From Schistocephalus solidus (taxonomy: Eukaryota; Platyhelminthes; Cestoda; Diphyllobothriidea; Diphyllobothriidae): a DNA stretch of 64,000 nt. Made by a program: the position numbers and the translations under genes. The DNA is taken from assembly GCA_017591395.1 (NCBI GenBank), contig WEDG01004218.1:124001-188000 (forward strand). Direction: 5' to 3'. Numbering within the stretch: the first letter of the stretch is position 1; each line of letters starts with the position of its first letter. Positions 25,741 to 38,670 of the stretch are shown piece by piece. The notes under the pieces are model-generated. The model had not been told where the DNA came from. It saw only the letters and a list, made by a program, of their open reading frames with translations, and made no database searches.

Positions 25741-26125
25741 ATAAGGGTGACTTGGTTGCCCCCAAAACAGTACACGAGCATAGGAACCACTCTCAATGCA
25801 GGTGAGTGTTAGTCAAATTTCAGATTAATTATGATTAATTTTAAGTTTATGGTCAAGCTTTGGATAAGGCTTTAGTTTAGGTTTTTAGGTTTAAGATTAA
25901 GTTTTGTTTTAAGGATAGGTTTAGTGTACACTTTTGTTTAGGGTGTAGGATGGGGTTAAGTTTGACATCAGGAATACGGTTTAGGTATATGGTAAGGCTA
26001 CTTTTAAGGTTAGGGCGGGGAAATATTTATTTATCCTGGAAGTATTTACAGGGCCATCTTCGTTATTTGGGCCAGCCATTCCCTCTCCCGCGTGCTCCTT
26101 ATGGGGCCATTTAAGTAATCATTAC
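25741..26125 (-). mobile_element. Small inverted-repeat element with telomere-like core, minus copy
   Basis: On the plus strand it begins AGGGTGACTTGGTTGCCCCC (one diverged terminus), runs through TTTAGG-type words, then reads ATATTTATTTATCCTGGAAG, and ends near GGGGCCATTTAAGTAATCAT. Strongly diverged. Confidence 0.5.
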
Positions 26126-29100
26126 CTCTAGTATAAAGCTGAATGTGCGCTTCAAGCATTCGGTAGGTAACCTTCACAACCTAATTCAGGTTTTCAAAAA
26201 GACGGTGACCGATTAAATAGACGTTAACCACGAATAGGCATCCCTCCACATGTTGAATACCTTAACTCTGAGTGAATCAACAAACCAAAGTGACTAATAT
26301 ACATTTGACTAACGACAGCTCTTGCAAGATTGGATTGACGAAACGAGGAATCTAATTTCCTAGAGACTTGTGAAAACACAGGTGTTCCATAATGCTCCGG
26401 TTTACTCCGAAGGCGAATTCAACAATTCACACGACTTTTTACAAATTCTCAAAGATCATTCGTATAGGTGTTAATTTTTGCATTTCTAGGACATTAGGCT
26501 GAATTTGAATGAAGCCATAATCCAATAAGCGATGACTGTGCACAGCTGGGAGCTTTTCTACCATACAGCAGTCACCGAAAACTACGTTGCTGACAGATAT
26601 CGCGCACTTGACTAACCTACCACACCAAGTTACAGTATAAAGATCTAAGACTGAGCAGGACTTTCTAAAAATCTGGCCCCTGGAAACTTATAAGCCACAC
26701 GGGAGTCAAAATAGAACTGTACCTAAGTGAACATAAAAAAACTATGCACGGATTGAACTAGACGGAGGTCTGGTTTTCGAAGGGCACCGCCCATGCCGAC
26801 TAAGACTATCGACACCTGTGAATAGTCTAGAGTTCTCGACAGCAAGAGAGTTCAACAGCTGCAGTGGTGTAGTTCGCCCCCATGTCGGGCAGGTAGTATT
26901 GCATTACGAATACATTTGTTTTATTGCTTGGTATCCTTGCGATCAGCACAATCCACTTCCTCCGCATTCACAAACTTTGCTCCGATGACAAGACCAGGTC
27001 GAAAGCATCAGAGGAGGGCTGGCTGTTTACACATCACGACCCATCTACGCGTGCCGCAACCACGAGCTCGTTTTTAACTCTACACGTCTACAGCGTCTCA
27101 GATCTCCTGCACGCTTCCTGGAAGTTAACTATATTATCTGTCAGTCGGCAGCCTTCCAAGACACGGATTTTGATATGTCGTGATATTTCTGGTGCGACAT
27201 TGTTATTATAGGGAGGATTGCTCTGCTTAAACGGGAGGTATAGTGGTGCTGTTTGCCTCATTTTCTCCGTCTTTTCTCAGGTATTTGTGGTTTTTTCGAG
27301 CCCCTGGATAGATAAGTGCTGAGAGTGGCCACACTCGCCACCACGATGCAAAAACTCCGCTCAACATTGGTCCCAAGCACATTTTGTGCTGTTTAGGGGA
27401 TTGCGCAGACTTCGAATAGCTCGCGAAACCTTCGCTGTGAAATATTGTGTCCTCTTTGACAGCGGCATAGCCCTTTTGGGGTACATCTAACACTCTACCT
27501 CTAACATTGTTGTCATCCGCCATCATCAGTGGTAGAAGTGACCGCTGAGTTTTTTATAATTTCTGACGACTATGGAAACAATTGTTTCTTTCGGAAGCCC
27601 TGTAGGAGACCTCCCTTTCTTATGCGAGAACAACGAACGGCAAGCAAGTTTTTTGTCGACCAACCAAATAAATATGAGCGATGAGGGAGCACGACAACAT
27701 TAACACCAACTATACAGGATTTACTCAGCCTGTCCGAAGTTTGAATGTTGTATAATTAATTATATTTAAAAAACTTCGAAAAAGACACATGATTTTACTA
27801 GAAGTAGCCCATTTTCTGAAAAGTAACAGAATGTGCCATTTAACTTCTTGGCTTCACTGACCGTTTGTCATCCGTATACCTACCTTCCAAAAATCGCCAG
27901 TCAGAATGTTAATCTCCGAATCAGACTGTGGTTTGCAAACATCAAAATTATGGGTCATTCCAAAATCAAAACATATGTCTACCTAGCATAGAAGGTAGTA
28001 TTTCGTATAATGAAAATTTATTAATTTGAACAGTTTGAGTAATGTTGTACGCGGAAGTTACCAATCAATCCTTTATCTGTTTGATGTGCAATTAACAGTC
28101 AAACCATTATCATCGATGACGTCTAGCTCTGGTGAATGGCAAGACTCATCCGCTCCATGAGCGAGTATATACGACCCCGTAATGGCAAACCACATGCTCC
28201 TTCTTAAAGGCCGCCTCTTTGGTTCAAAACTGAGTATGCAAAAGCATCATATGGAGTTTACGGCTCCTGGAGGACCCAGTGCGGCGCTTTCAAACTTGCC
28301 TCTCAGCCTCCGTGTGCATAAAACTGACACGAACAACAGGAGCCAAACCTGGTCACAATATTATGCACTTACTTCCTTAAGTAACGCATGAGACGACGGG
28401 CCACGTGGAACCTTCGCACTACTGGAATTTACATCTTCTAATAAGGAACTCCTAGACTTTATGCATTAGGTCTAATGACGCCGATGCCTCAAAGCACATG
28501 ATCGGACTCAGTGTGCGCGCGAGTAAAATGGCACTACCATTTATTCCACGCTTTTTTTCCCGTGGGGAGACCTCCGATGAAGATGAGATTCAGGGAAGTT
28601 TCCTCAAGCCTTATCCTAAAAGGCTGCTGATGAAATTTGGATACGAAACGTCCTGCTTGTCAAGAGGAGGCGAATGTGCGAATCCCTTCCTTTGTCTCAC
28701 AGCGATGGAATGGTAACCGTTCCACGCATCCTGTCCATAAAAAATTGTTTTCAGGTTTACCTGGAAATTCAGAAAAGATAAGAGTATTTTTTGCTTCGTT
28801 ATGCAGTCCAGATTTTTTTGATTCGTTACCGGCGCGATAACCTCCTTAGCTGACAGACGCGTTTGCGCATGGATTTGTGTGCACACGCAGGCGTCAGAAC
28901 CACGTAAATTGCATTGGGGGTAGTTGCTCAGGCGTACAGTATGTCGGTGAGAATGGATGAATACTCGACGACTCTATCTCACCTGCCCCGCCGCCCCGCC
29001 CGTTAGATCAGCACTAACTAGGTGCATTAGTGCCGGGCCAGGAAAAAGGTAGGCGAACCAAGCCCACGGGACGGAACTGGAGGCGTATCCATTAGCTTCA

Positions 29101-30742
29101 ACCGGGCGAAAATTTATGCCAGGGAATTAGTCGAAAGAATGTCCTTTCTTCGGTGCCGGTAAAGACTCAGTGTAATCAGTTAATCGTGTGACAAATAGCA
29201 CACTGCTAGCATACCTAAGACACTGCTGAGGTTAGTCGGTAGAGCAAAGAAACAAAAGGAATGCGGAACTGGTATGCAGGTTGTTAGCTGGTGTTAGGGT
29301 AAACATCATACTGTTAGCCTCGAGCTGAGTGTGCAGTCACCTACCACGTCTCAAGTAAACGTTTTTTTGCTGATAGCCGCTGGTCGGCTCAGGTTAGTCA
29401 ACATTGAAACCATTCTGCATTTAAAGGCGCTGGAGTTGCAACTAAAAATAGGGCTATGCAACTGCATTTATGGCCAGTTCGCTCGGGTTGAGCTCAGATA
29501 GAGGGGAGAGCTCTTTTCGAAGCACTTGCTATTGGGGATCGTTTTTAATAAAAAAAATAGCTCATTTCAGCAGTTTGGTCTTACTGGCAAGCTCATGATT
29601 GCACACATTGATGTAGATAAGGCCGTGAATATTAATACGCCTTTATCGGTCGGGTAAACGGTAATCGCCAAAGGCACTGCTGCCCGATTTCATAGAATGA
29701 AGTGAAAGTTCAACGAGTATTATTTTAAAAACAATGCGGAAATATGTTTTTCCAAACATGGTGGTTAAATGCGACCGCAACAGAACATCCCTAACGCTGT
29801 TTATCTCAGCTATTCAGGTGAATCCAGTGAAACTCCTTTTCTCCTTATTTGGAAAGTATTGTTACCTCATCGATATATCAGTAGTCATTTCTGTTTCATG
29901 TCTAGACGTTTTGCCTTGGCGCCTTATCATTCTCGACTCCCGCAAGTACCATATTCGTTTAATGAATGCAAGTTGAAGATTGAGGGGCTATTTAGTCACC
30001 TACTTATGGTGATGTAATTGAAATGGACAAAATTATTTTTTTCACCATTTACCAGTAGTTTTTCAAAACTTTTCAAACTGATTGGTTTAGCAGCAGTTTG
30101 TGTCTGCTGCCGTTCCACTGCCAATCGCTCGGCACACAGCACCTCTCAGTGACCAACCGTTGGATTCGTCGTAAGATGTTAACAGATCTTTATTTAATCA
30201 TTAAAGAGTAATTACACAGAGCACCTGTCGGGCGGCTTATGTTGGGTTACCGCTCAAATTCGAGAATTTTATTGGACGAACACAGTCTAGGCACATTGCA
30301 AGATTATAAAAGATCACGCGAGTAGTGCATCGTGATGTTACTGTGGCTAACTTGCCTTTCGAAATAAGAACTGTCCGTTTTGTTTAGGATGCGCCCAGCC
30401 TGTCAAAATGTGCTCTGTCATGACATATATAACTGGCATCTGGCAGATCTTTTCGGCATTTCCGCAGTGGTTGTTTTACTAATAAGTTACTGAGTGATAG
30501 AATGTCACTCCGCACCCGTTATCAAACCATCCTTTACGTGAGTAACCTCTCAGAAAATTACCTTCTTTCTTATGCATATCGTGGCAAAGAGGACGCTCAA
30601 TTCTATTTTATTTTCTTCCGAGTCACCATAATAAAACAGAAAACCTCCGTCCGAAAGGCTGGACAGGGAATTTTTCTCGCTGCGATTGCTGCAGTTGCAC
30701 ACTTATTTAATTAACATGTGATTAAAATTACGGTTCTTGGTT

Positions 30743-30900
30743 AGGGCATAGTAGCTCAGTTAGTTGGAGTTATTGCTTTACTCAAGCCCTGACTATGCTG
30801 GTGATTCTCATCGAGACCGCCGCGTTATTTAATTATTCATATCTGTCAAAACATGTATTAATAATGGGACTGATAACTGCGAGCTCGGTTCTTGAAATAT
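30743..30900 (+). repeat. Second tRNA-derived SINE family
   Basis: Begins GGGCATAGTAGCTCAGTTAG, a tRNA A-box-like head, and has TCATCGAGACC as a B-box-like site. It is followed by an AT-rich body (CGCGTTATTTAATTAT). A functional tRNA is unlikely: the stems do not pair well. The body recurs at 32.27-32.33 kb and a 16-base identity recurs at 59.58 kb. Confidence 0.5.
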
Positions 30901-31680
30901 TTATGTAGTGAAGACTGTGAAATTTTGTATTCATTTGTCTGCCAGATAAAGAGTACATTCCAATGACATTGGTGTTCTATTTTGTGGAATACTGGGATGT
31001 TTCACGAAATAATTCTTCAGAATGCTCGATTGAGGCAGTAGCTAGGTGTTCTCCATGAAACCTGAATTTTCTCTTTTGGAAAGTACTATCCTCATATCAC
31101 TTCCCCCCTAGGCTGCTTATGGTAAATTTTTGTTGTAGCACTCTCTCATTGACCAATTCTGAATGAAAGCTTGCTGACTGATGGGAAGTGAGACGGAAAC
31201 GATAAATATTCTTCACCTGGCAACCGTTTTGCAGTGGACTTTCAAATAACTATTCAAACATTCAAATTAATTTACTAGAAGTTTGCGTCTGGATGTTCCG
31301 CTCTGTATGGACTTTAATCACACAACACCTAACATTGATCACCTGTTCTATAAATCTAATATTTGTCACCATGGCTATCTGTTGGCAGCGCAGCATAATT
31401 TTAACTACTACTCATTAAAACATTGTGAATATTTGGTAAGTAGTCATACTTGGGATGTGTTCGTGTACCACCAATACTAATGGCTTCAATAGATAAGCGT
31501 AGTCTATACATATTGAAAAATTAGGAAACGTTCCTCATCATGTCCCTGTATTTACATTACCACTGGAATGTATAACCATCAGCCTTTAAAGCATATTTCG
31601 TCGCCAGAAATATGCACATAAAATGGACATTTGGCTGATCGACCCAGTATGTCCGTACTGGCTGCATAATGAAATGACAT

Positions 31681-31905
31681 TCATTGACGAACGCTCACTG
31701 ATTGCTTACGGAACTCACTCGTTCCGTTCAGTCTTGGGGTTCACTCTCGAAAACCGCCAGCAGCCGCACAATTGTTCGTATTAGTAAAGGCAGATGAACA
31801 ATGCCGGCAAAGAGAAGGGAGACTTAAATGGCCATTTCTAGGTCATTATCGGTTATAAGCCAGTCATACCGAATGTCAGTTGGTGGCGTACCCGAGGCTC
31901 GAAGG
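31681..31905 (-). repeat. SINE family 1 copy, head truncated
   Basis: Tail GAACTCACTCGTTCCGTTCA, body AAATGGCCATTTCTAGGTCA and B-box side CCCGAGGCTCGAAG are present; the A-box half is missing or displaced to about 31.97 kb. Confidence 0.65.
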
Positions 31906-32264
31906 AAAAATGCCATTGAAAAGTGCCTTGACACCTCATACAAGGCCGCGGCATAAGGTTTATACCAATCGAGCTCTAACTAAGTCAATTCCTTTTAAAG
32001 CAATTCATGGCGGAAGAGACACTCAAACCTATTTTACTTTCGTACGAGCGACCACAGAAAAAATGCAAGACCTCTGTAAAAGAGGCTGCACGGGAAATTC
32101 TGTGTTACCCTAATGGATGTCCTTGTATGTCCATTGAATCCATATGTAAGAAAACTCGCTGCCCCGCGGTCGTGGCTTCGTAACTAAGGTGGCTATAGTG
32201 TTCGCTGTACTCTGATCTTTTTACCGTAGTTTCGAAACCCATCAACGTGAGCACTTTTTCGTAA

Positions 32265-32335
32265 GTTGTCAGATCAATTATTGCTATTTGCCCAAAGACA
32301 TATTAATAACGGACTGATAATATATATGACCACTT
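32265..32335 (+). repeat. Body fragment similar to the second SINE family
   Basis: CATATTAATAACGGACTGAT matches TGTATTAATAATGGGACTGAT at about 30.86 kb, with similar bases before it. Confidence 0.35.
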
Positions 32336-35223
32336 TATGACATTACTGGTTGTACCGTACCAAAACATACCAATTTAGTATGACGCAAATGCGAAGAGAA
32401 TGTAAGATTTATTGAGCGCGGAACAAGTTTATAATCTCCTCACTGCAGACAATCAACTGCATTATGAAACTAGCACATTGCCCATTCAGTCAGATCCTCG
32501 AATGCTGCTAAATTATCTTTTGCTTTTATCCTTATCCAACGTATGGCTCAGCCTGTAACGGCTCATGAATGTGGCCGTTAGGCCAACCCCCTTTCAATGA
32601 GATGTCTGAAAATCCTTCTTTTGCTTCGCGAGCTTTGTACGCCTCAAACAAACAACATTGGTGGTTTTGAGTCAGTGTGTGTCCATGTGATGCATCGCAT
32701 GACAACTGAAACGACAGGCCACAGAGCGCTGTACAGAATGGAAGTGGAACCGTTCCCTTACAACTACGTCATCAAACGAGGTGTGTTCGTAAATTCCGTG
32801 CGAGAGCAGCAGTTGGCAGTTGGTACAGTGACCTTGGCTTGCAAATGAGGCACAAAGAACCTACCCAGGCTATAAGTTAGCAACACACGGTATACAATAG
32901 TTAGTCTAACTTCACCGCGAGATTGAGCCTTTTTGTATTTCTGGCAAGTCGACGGCAACTAAAAGGCTCTTACGAAATTGCAAAAAAAGACTATCATTAA
33001 TATGCAGGTGAGACTTGCTAAGAAGTTGAATGACCAGCATGACTTCCTGGCACTAATGTGTCTCTCAAACGTGCGCAAAACTTTCACACTCTGAGGCAGG
33101 TGTTGTCATACTAATGCTTCCTGTCAAATGCAGCTTTTGTGATTAACTCCAGGTCGTTTTATTCTTTGCTTCGTCAACAGGTGGCTTGTCAGTCGTTTGC
33201 TATCAAGTACATGTTACGGAGAGAGATATGGACTGGGAGGAATCGGCCTCGATCGTTAGTCAGACAACATGGTCATTTCTACATTCTTTCATCAACCAAA
33301 CCATAGAAAGGTTCGGGCTAACAGAAATGATGAGAACTTTCCAAATGAAAGTCCATAGATTAGTAAGCTGTGTCAATAATAAAGGTTGAAAGGAAAGCAT
33401 GAGCACAGTTGTTTATGCCGCAAATTTTTGAAATAACTCAAGCAGAGTTGAAGGCGAATTTTTTGTCGGCAAGTCAGGGCTGGTACAATATCGCAAGCCT
33501 TTTCTGTTCAATATCAAGCATAAAAATGAGTGTTGGAGAATTAGCCGTATCGAATGCAGCTATCTACTTTATGAATGCGCTTTTTTCAATGATACTACAG
33601 CCACCGATGTTATTTGTGAGCCGACCTTCAGCACAATGTCCTGCGCTATTACGCTCGTTGCAACGCTAATGCTCTTTATTTTATTGTGGCATATGCATTA
33701 CTGAAACATATCACAGGGGCATGATGACTATGAGGAGTCAGAGGCGGAGACGGAGATGGAGGAAGCGCTTACCAAACTTCAAACAGTCAATCGGTTATGA
33801 ATATACGAGGGCGTTCAGGAGGTCAGAAGAAGGAAGCCTGACAACTTAAAAACTGACGTGTCCCTCATCATTAGTAAGGGTCGGTCTATACCTGCCCTGT
33901 ATGTGCCTTCTTACTTGCGTTGTGTGCTACTACAATTTTTGACGAATGTTTATGCATCAAAACACACAAACATGGAGTTATTCACGCGTTAAAACCTGAC
34001 TTCTGTGGTAGTACTCAATGCGATTTATGCTATACAAGTCACTCTATCAATAATTTGTTTCACTCACAGGCCGCTTTGCAGCTCTGGCAACTGCGACGGA
34101 TCAAATGCAAACTGATATGGCCAATCGGATTCTGTAATACTACTTGACTGTCAAAATGACACTAATCATACGGCTGACCAAACATTAAGTGTCTACGTCG
34201 CGAACCGGAAACCCAGTAAAAGGAAATCTAAAATTACTCTGCATTTTAGGACACTTTCACATGTTATAATTATAAATTGTAATTCACAGTTAGGCTTAAA
34301 ATTGCAATCGGTATGTTTTGAATGCCAACGTTTGTGCACTCTTCTAGGACATTCAAAGTAATCAGCCTGTAGTGCAACTTCCCCATCACCGAACCTGTCA
34401 TCTGCACATACGTGGCCCATTTAACTAAAAATGTTGGCAGATACAGACATGCGAGCAGCCGAGGAACAAAATTGCCCGTTGGTTCTCCATCTACTGCAAA
34501 AAAACAAGTCACCGAATACTTTATTTACGGTTGTGACTATCCAGTGTAGAGTGATATTACGTAAAAACGTTACCATCCGCTTGTCCGAACTTAGCTGCCA
34601 TCCTCTATTTTGCGCCATTACTTGTATGGCTAGGTGATAAATGTGGCGTCTAGACAACCACTTAACTAAACGTAAATCAGGTGCGAAGTACGAGATGCAA
34701 ATGGATAGGAAAGCTCGGGAAACTTTCGCATGCGCATCTTTTAGATTTATGGGCGCTGCCTCATCCTCTGACGTCGCTAGGTCTGCGAGTGAAATTAGCC
34801 AGTTCGCCGCCTTTTCATCTTACCGGATGCTGGCATATCGCTCACCTGTTAGGCTGCTGGTAATCTGCCTGTATTCAACGCAGCTCAACACAAGTATTGA
34901 CCGCCTGCCTTCTGTCCATATTTGCCTACTTATGTCGCCTGATTTACCGTACTGACACCACAGGTAATAGCTTAAAGCCCAAACATGCGTTCCACCGAAA
35001 TTTCGCCTCTACATGACACAGCTGCGACGTGTTCGGCTAATTAATGTGTCCTCCAGCGTTCTTAGGGGACTTTCTGGTAGACACCACCTTGACATTTCAA
35101 CTTCTTAATCTCCTCAGAAATTAATGGCTAACTTGGAATAAATCAGTCGGAATCAAGCGAACGTCGGAGGTTGAGATTAATATTTAGCCGAACCGCATCA
35201 ACTACCACGTGATAACCGCGAGA

Positions 35224-35258
35224 TATGCACATACTATCCGGCGATAGCCGGTAGTATG
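35224..35258. repeat. Short near-perfect hairpin
   Basis: CACATACTATCCGGC and GCCGGTAGTATGTG pair around the four-base loop GATA with one bulged base. No family recognised. Confidence 0.45.
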
Positions 35259-36470
35259 TGTGTGTTGTATGACAGAACAGGTACTAGCTAAAAACCCAGA
35301 AACCTGTTTTCCCGACAACCATTCATGGTCCGACATGTCCTTAACTTCAAAAACCTTCCTTTCCTCATGAAAATTAGACTCCCAGCAAGCAGCCAAAAGT
35401 AGGATTTACGTTCACCGAAAGGAGTACATCCGTTTCATGGCGTTTCATTTAGTGAATCCTGTAATATGTCCTCAGAACAGGGCAATTAATCGGCACAGAT
35501 ACGCGTTGTAGCGGATAATTAGATAGCTATTGCCCAAAGTATCTCCACCCAGCTGGTTGCCCGTAGAGAGAATAGATGCTCCTTTCATTCACATGCTCTG
35601 TCTGTCTGTTGCCATGTTGTTTCCCCACACAGAGTGCCTCTGCTGCTTTTGTCTGAGCGATCAACCGGACTGTTTGTACATGCTTTGATGCATAATCAGC
35701 GCCCATGACGTCATTCGTTTCGATGGCATGGGCAACCACCTCCCCACTATGAGCATACACTTAGAACGGTTTCCTGACGCATGTGATTATTCGCGCTCCA
35801 CTATCAAACTGTCTTCACAACCTATTTTTCTCAACAACTAGACTGAACTCGCAATAAAATAGTTCTTTTTCCAGTTAGGGTCGAGTCCTTAGATTAACGA
35901 TACTTGTAGTGGAGTGCTGCGCAAGAAGAATCCTATGCATAGTGGCACGACCGATGTAACCACAGTCTCTGAGTAACAAGTCACACGTTGAATCCTTCTC
36001 CCCCTCTTATACTGTTTGTTATCTTTCCTCTAGAACATTCGTATTTTATTGCAGACAGCTCAGGGATACATGTGGGTCCTGATGGGCTCCCGAGGGTGTT
36101 TGATCTGTCCCAGCTTATAGACTGGCATGCTGCAAGGACTATCAATCAGCCGATAAAATTTGTACAAAGGGCATTGCTTGCGTTAGAGCTAGTGACTATT
36201 TTTGGAGTTTAAAACGTGTGTCGTGGATTGGACACGCGTTAGGTTACGACGTTAACTGCAATTCAATTGATGTAGCTGCGTCCGGCTACACTACCGTGGA
36301 TAGTTTACGTTCTCGAAACTATCGAGGTCAGATAGATCAGGCATGATCGCCTTCGTGGAAATTATGCTCACAAAATACCTTGGTGGTCAACACCCAGAGG
36401 CGGCTTGTACCTGTTATGTACATCACATTTACTTTGTTTTGTCACCCAATTCTCATATATGACTGCATTA

Positions 36471-36831
36471 CGACAGTTCGACTGTCATAGTCCGACGATG
36501 TCCACCGTATGCTCCATGGGAAGGTGGAGCATGGACGGTGACTTGCACGTGATTTAGTTTAAAGTGATAGTAGACTTGCGCTGCATCTACCGCACTCTCT
36601 CCTCCTCCCCACCTGAGCCCGGTTTCAAGACAGAGTCAAAAAGACCGGAGGCGGGAGAGGACGCAGGTGGCTGGCGCGGCTGGTTGCCCTAAGTCCTAGC
36701 CGCCCCTAGGCGTGCCACCCCACCTCCCATGTTCGGCATTTGTTATCGGAGCAGAACCCGAATAACGCATGTCGTGCCCTGGTGTGGCCCCCGTGTTGGT
36801 TCAACGCATCTACCACGTGGCCCGTTCAGGA
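36471..36831 (+). repeat. Unnamed dispersed repeat (family B), longest copy
   Basis: Starts CGACAGTTCGACTGTC (a short palindrome), then GTCCACCGTATGCTCCA, GACGGTGACTTGC, CTCTCTCCTCCTCC, CACCTGAGCCCGG and a G-rich stretch. After 36729 it continues with a segment (GGCCCCCGTGTTGGT, then CGCATCTACCACG) that also occurs alone at 16.5 kb. No coding frame or known element recognised. Confidence 0.6.
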
Positions 36832-38410
36832 GGCACGACTGCATTACACCATGCTTGACGCTGCGGTCACACAAGGTAGTCGCCTTTAACTGGCTGTGCG
36901 AACCAGATGCAGTTGTCCGAAGTATGTATCTTCCCATCTGTTAGTCCCTATACCCATTTCTATCCTTCGGCACTATCCCAACGTACGCGTCCAAAGGTAA
37001 CTTGGGTCGACTTCAGATTAAATATAAACTAGTGACACCTGGGAGGACTAAATAACCCTGTTTTTCGGACATCTCTGTTTGCAGCCTTGCGAGGAATAGG
37101 GCTGGAATAAGCTGATCATGACTTTTGGCAACTATATATGCTCTGTAAACAATATGTGGTGCAAAACAAAACATCATCGGGAACGCTGTGCAACCCCACA
37201 GTCTGTCACATTGATCCTGCTCATTCTGGCTGCGTGACATGTTTGATTGCTTACGTCAGCGGAACAGAAATAAAGCCATCTATGGTAGCCCGAGAACCCA
37301 ATCTCGGTAGGGTATGAATTAATGCTGTCAATGAGACCGAACCAGGTGGGTGCGGTGGTCCAAAGGAAACAAAACGAGACGACGAAGTAGCTTTTGTCAA
37401 AAGGAATGACTGTGTGACACGGCGGTCCTGCTTCCCACAGGGAAGCGCCAAATCTTTCAAAATATGGATACTGCTAATTCGCAAGGCTGGCCAGCAAACG
37501 TGAAGACCTGCCGGGAAAGCCGCAACAGACATCTTCGACGTCAATAAAATAAGGTGATCTAGAGAGAAACCAGACGCAAGTGCGCAGACTAAAGGCTCCA
37601 ACATGTAAACCCAGCTGTCATGCTCACATTGTAAACTGACAGTTAAGGCGCGCATAGGGCTCTTGTATATTGTCAGATCCACTGGAAAGTCACCACGCCT
37701 ATCCCATTTCTCATCCCGTCAAATACTATAAATAACTTCAGCATCCCCGTTGGGGACGTCGTCGGCGCCCCGGTGGAAGCATAATAGCCGGACACAAATG
37801 AATATTGGCTCCCGACTAACTGTGCCTGATTTCATTTTAGCACGTTGAAATTTCGGTCTTCGGTTAAATGCGTTCCCAATTGGCTCTCTTTTCCATCGGT
37901 TCAGGTTTTCTTTCGTTAACACCAATCCGAGAAGCTGATTTCCTTTCCCTTCGCCCATGGGATATATTTTTGTTTCCCTTAAATCCCGCGGATATCACTT
38001 AGCTCATTCATAGTTTGTAACGAAGTTGTTATAACCCCTACCTTCTCCATTTGCTGTTCCCGGTATATCCTGCTTCCCCGTTCTGCCCTACCCATAAAAC
38101 TCCTTTTACTCCGGTTCCCTTAAGCCAGTTGCCCTTGCTTGAAATTTTTTCAATTGTGCATCCACTGACACCCTTTTCAACAGGAGATGAAGCGGAATCA
38201 CTACCATCACCACCGCCGGTAATGTAGGCACATATTCTGTTCTCCCAGGGTAATTGCCACATTGAATTTGCTTTAAATCGTAGATTTATCGCAGCACAGT
38301 ACAAAAGGTAAGCCAGTACAACATAATCGATCGCGCACGCATGCCATGTCTATAGTCTTAAAGAACATTAAGATATTTTTCAGACATATTCGGTCACACA
38401 TGTGTGTATA

Positions 38411-38670
38411 CGACAGTTCGACCGTCGATTTCGACGAAGTCCACCGTATGCTCCACGGAAGGGTGGTGCAGGGACGGTGACTTGCGCGTGAATTAGTTTT
38501 AAGTGATAGTAGCCTTGCGCTGCAGCTACCGAACTCTCTCCTCCTCCCCCACCTGAGCCCGGTGTCACGACAGAGTCAAGAAGACCGGGGATGGGAGAGG
38601 GCGCAAGTGGCTGGCGTGGCCGGAGCTGCCCCTGGGTGTACCCCCACACCTGACTCGGATCCCACGGAGT
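38411..38670 (+). repeat. Unnamed dispersed repeat (family B)
   Basis: Starts CGACAGTTCGACCGTCGATT, with the same word order as the 36.5 kb copy through GAAGACCGGGGATGGGAGAG, then diverges. Confidence 0.65.

Noticed and set aside
30743..30830. Functional tRNA gene
   Set aside because: The A-box-like head is good but acceptor and anticodon stems do not pair and an AT-rich SINE-like body follows.
37251..37682. Minus-strand open frame of 143 codons
   Set aside because: No recognisable motif, no phase-compatible splice sites for the lectin gene, and a mixed composition typical of chance frames in this less AT-rich intron.
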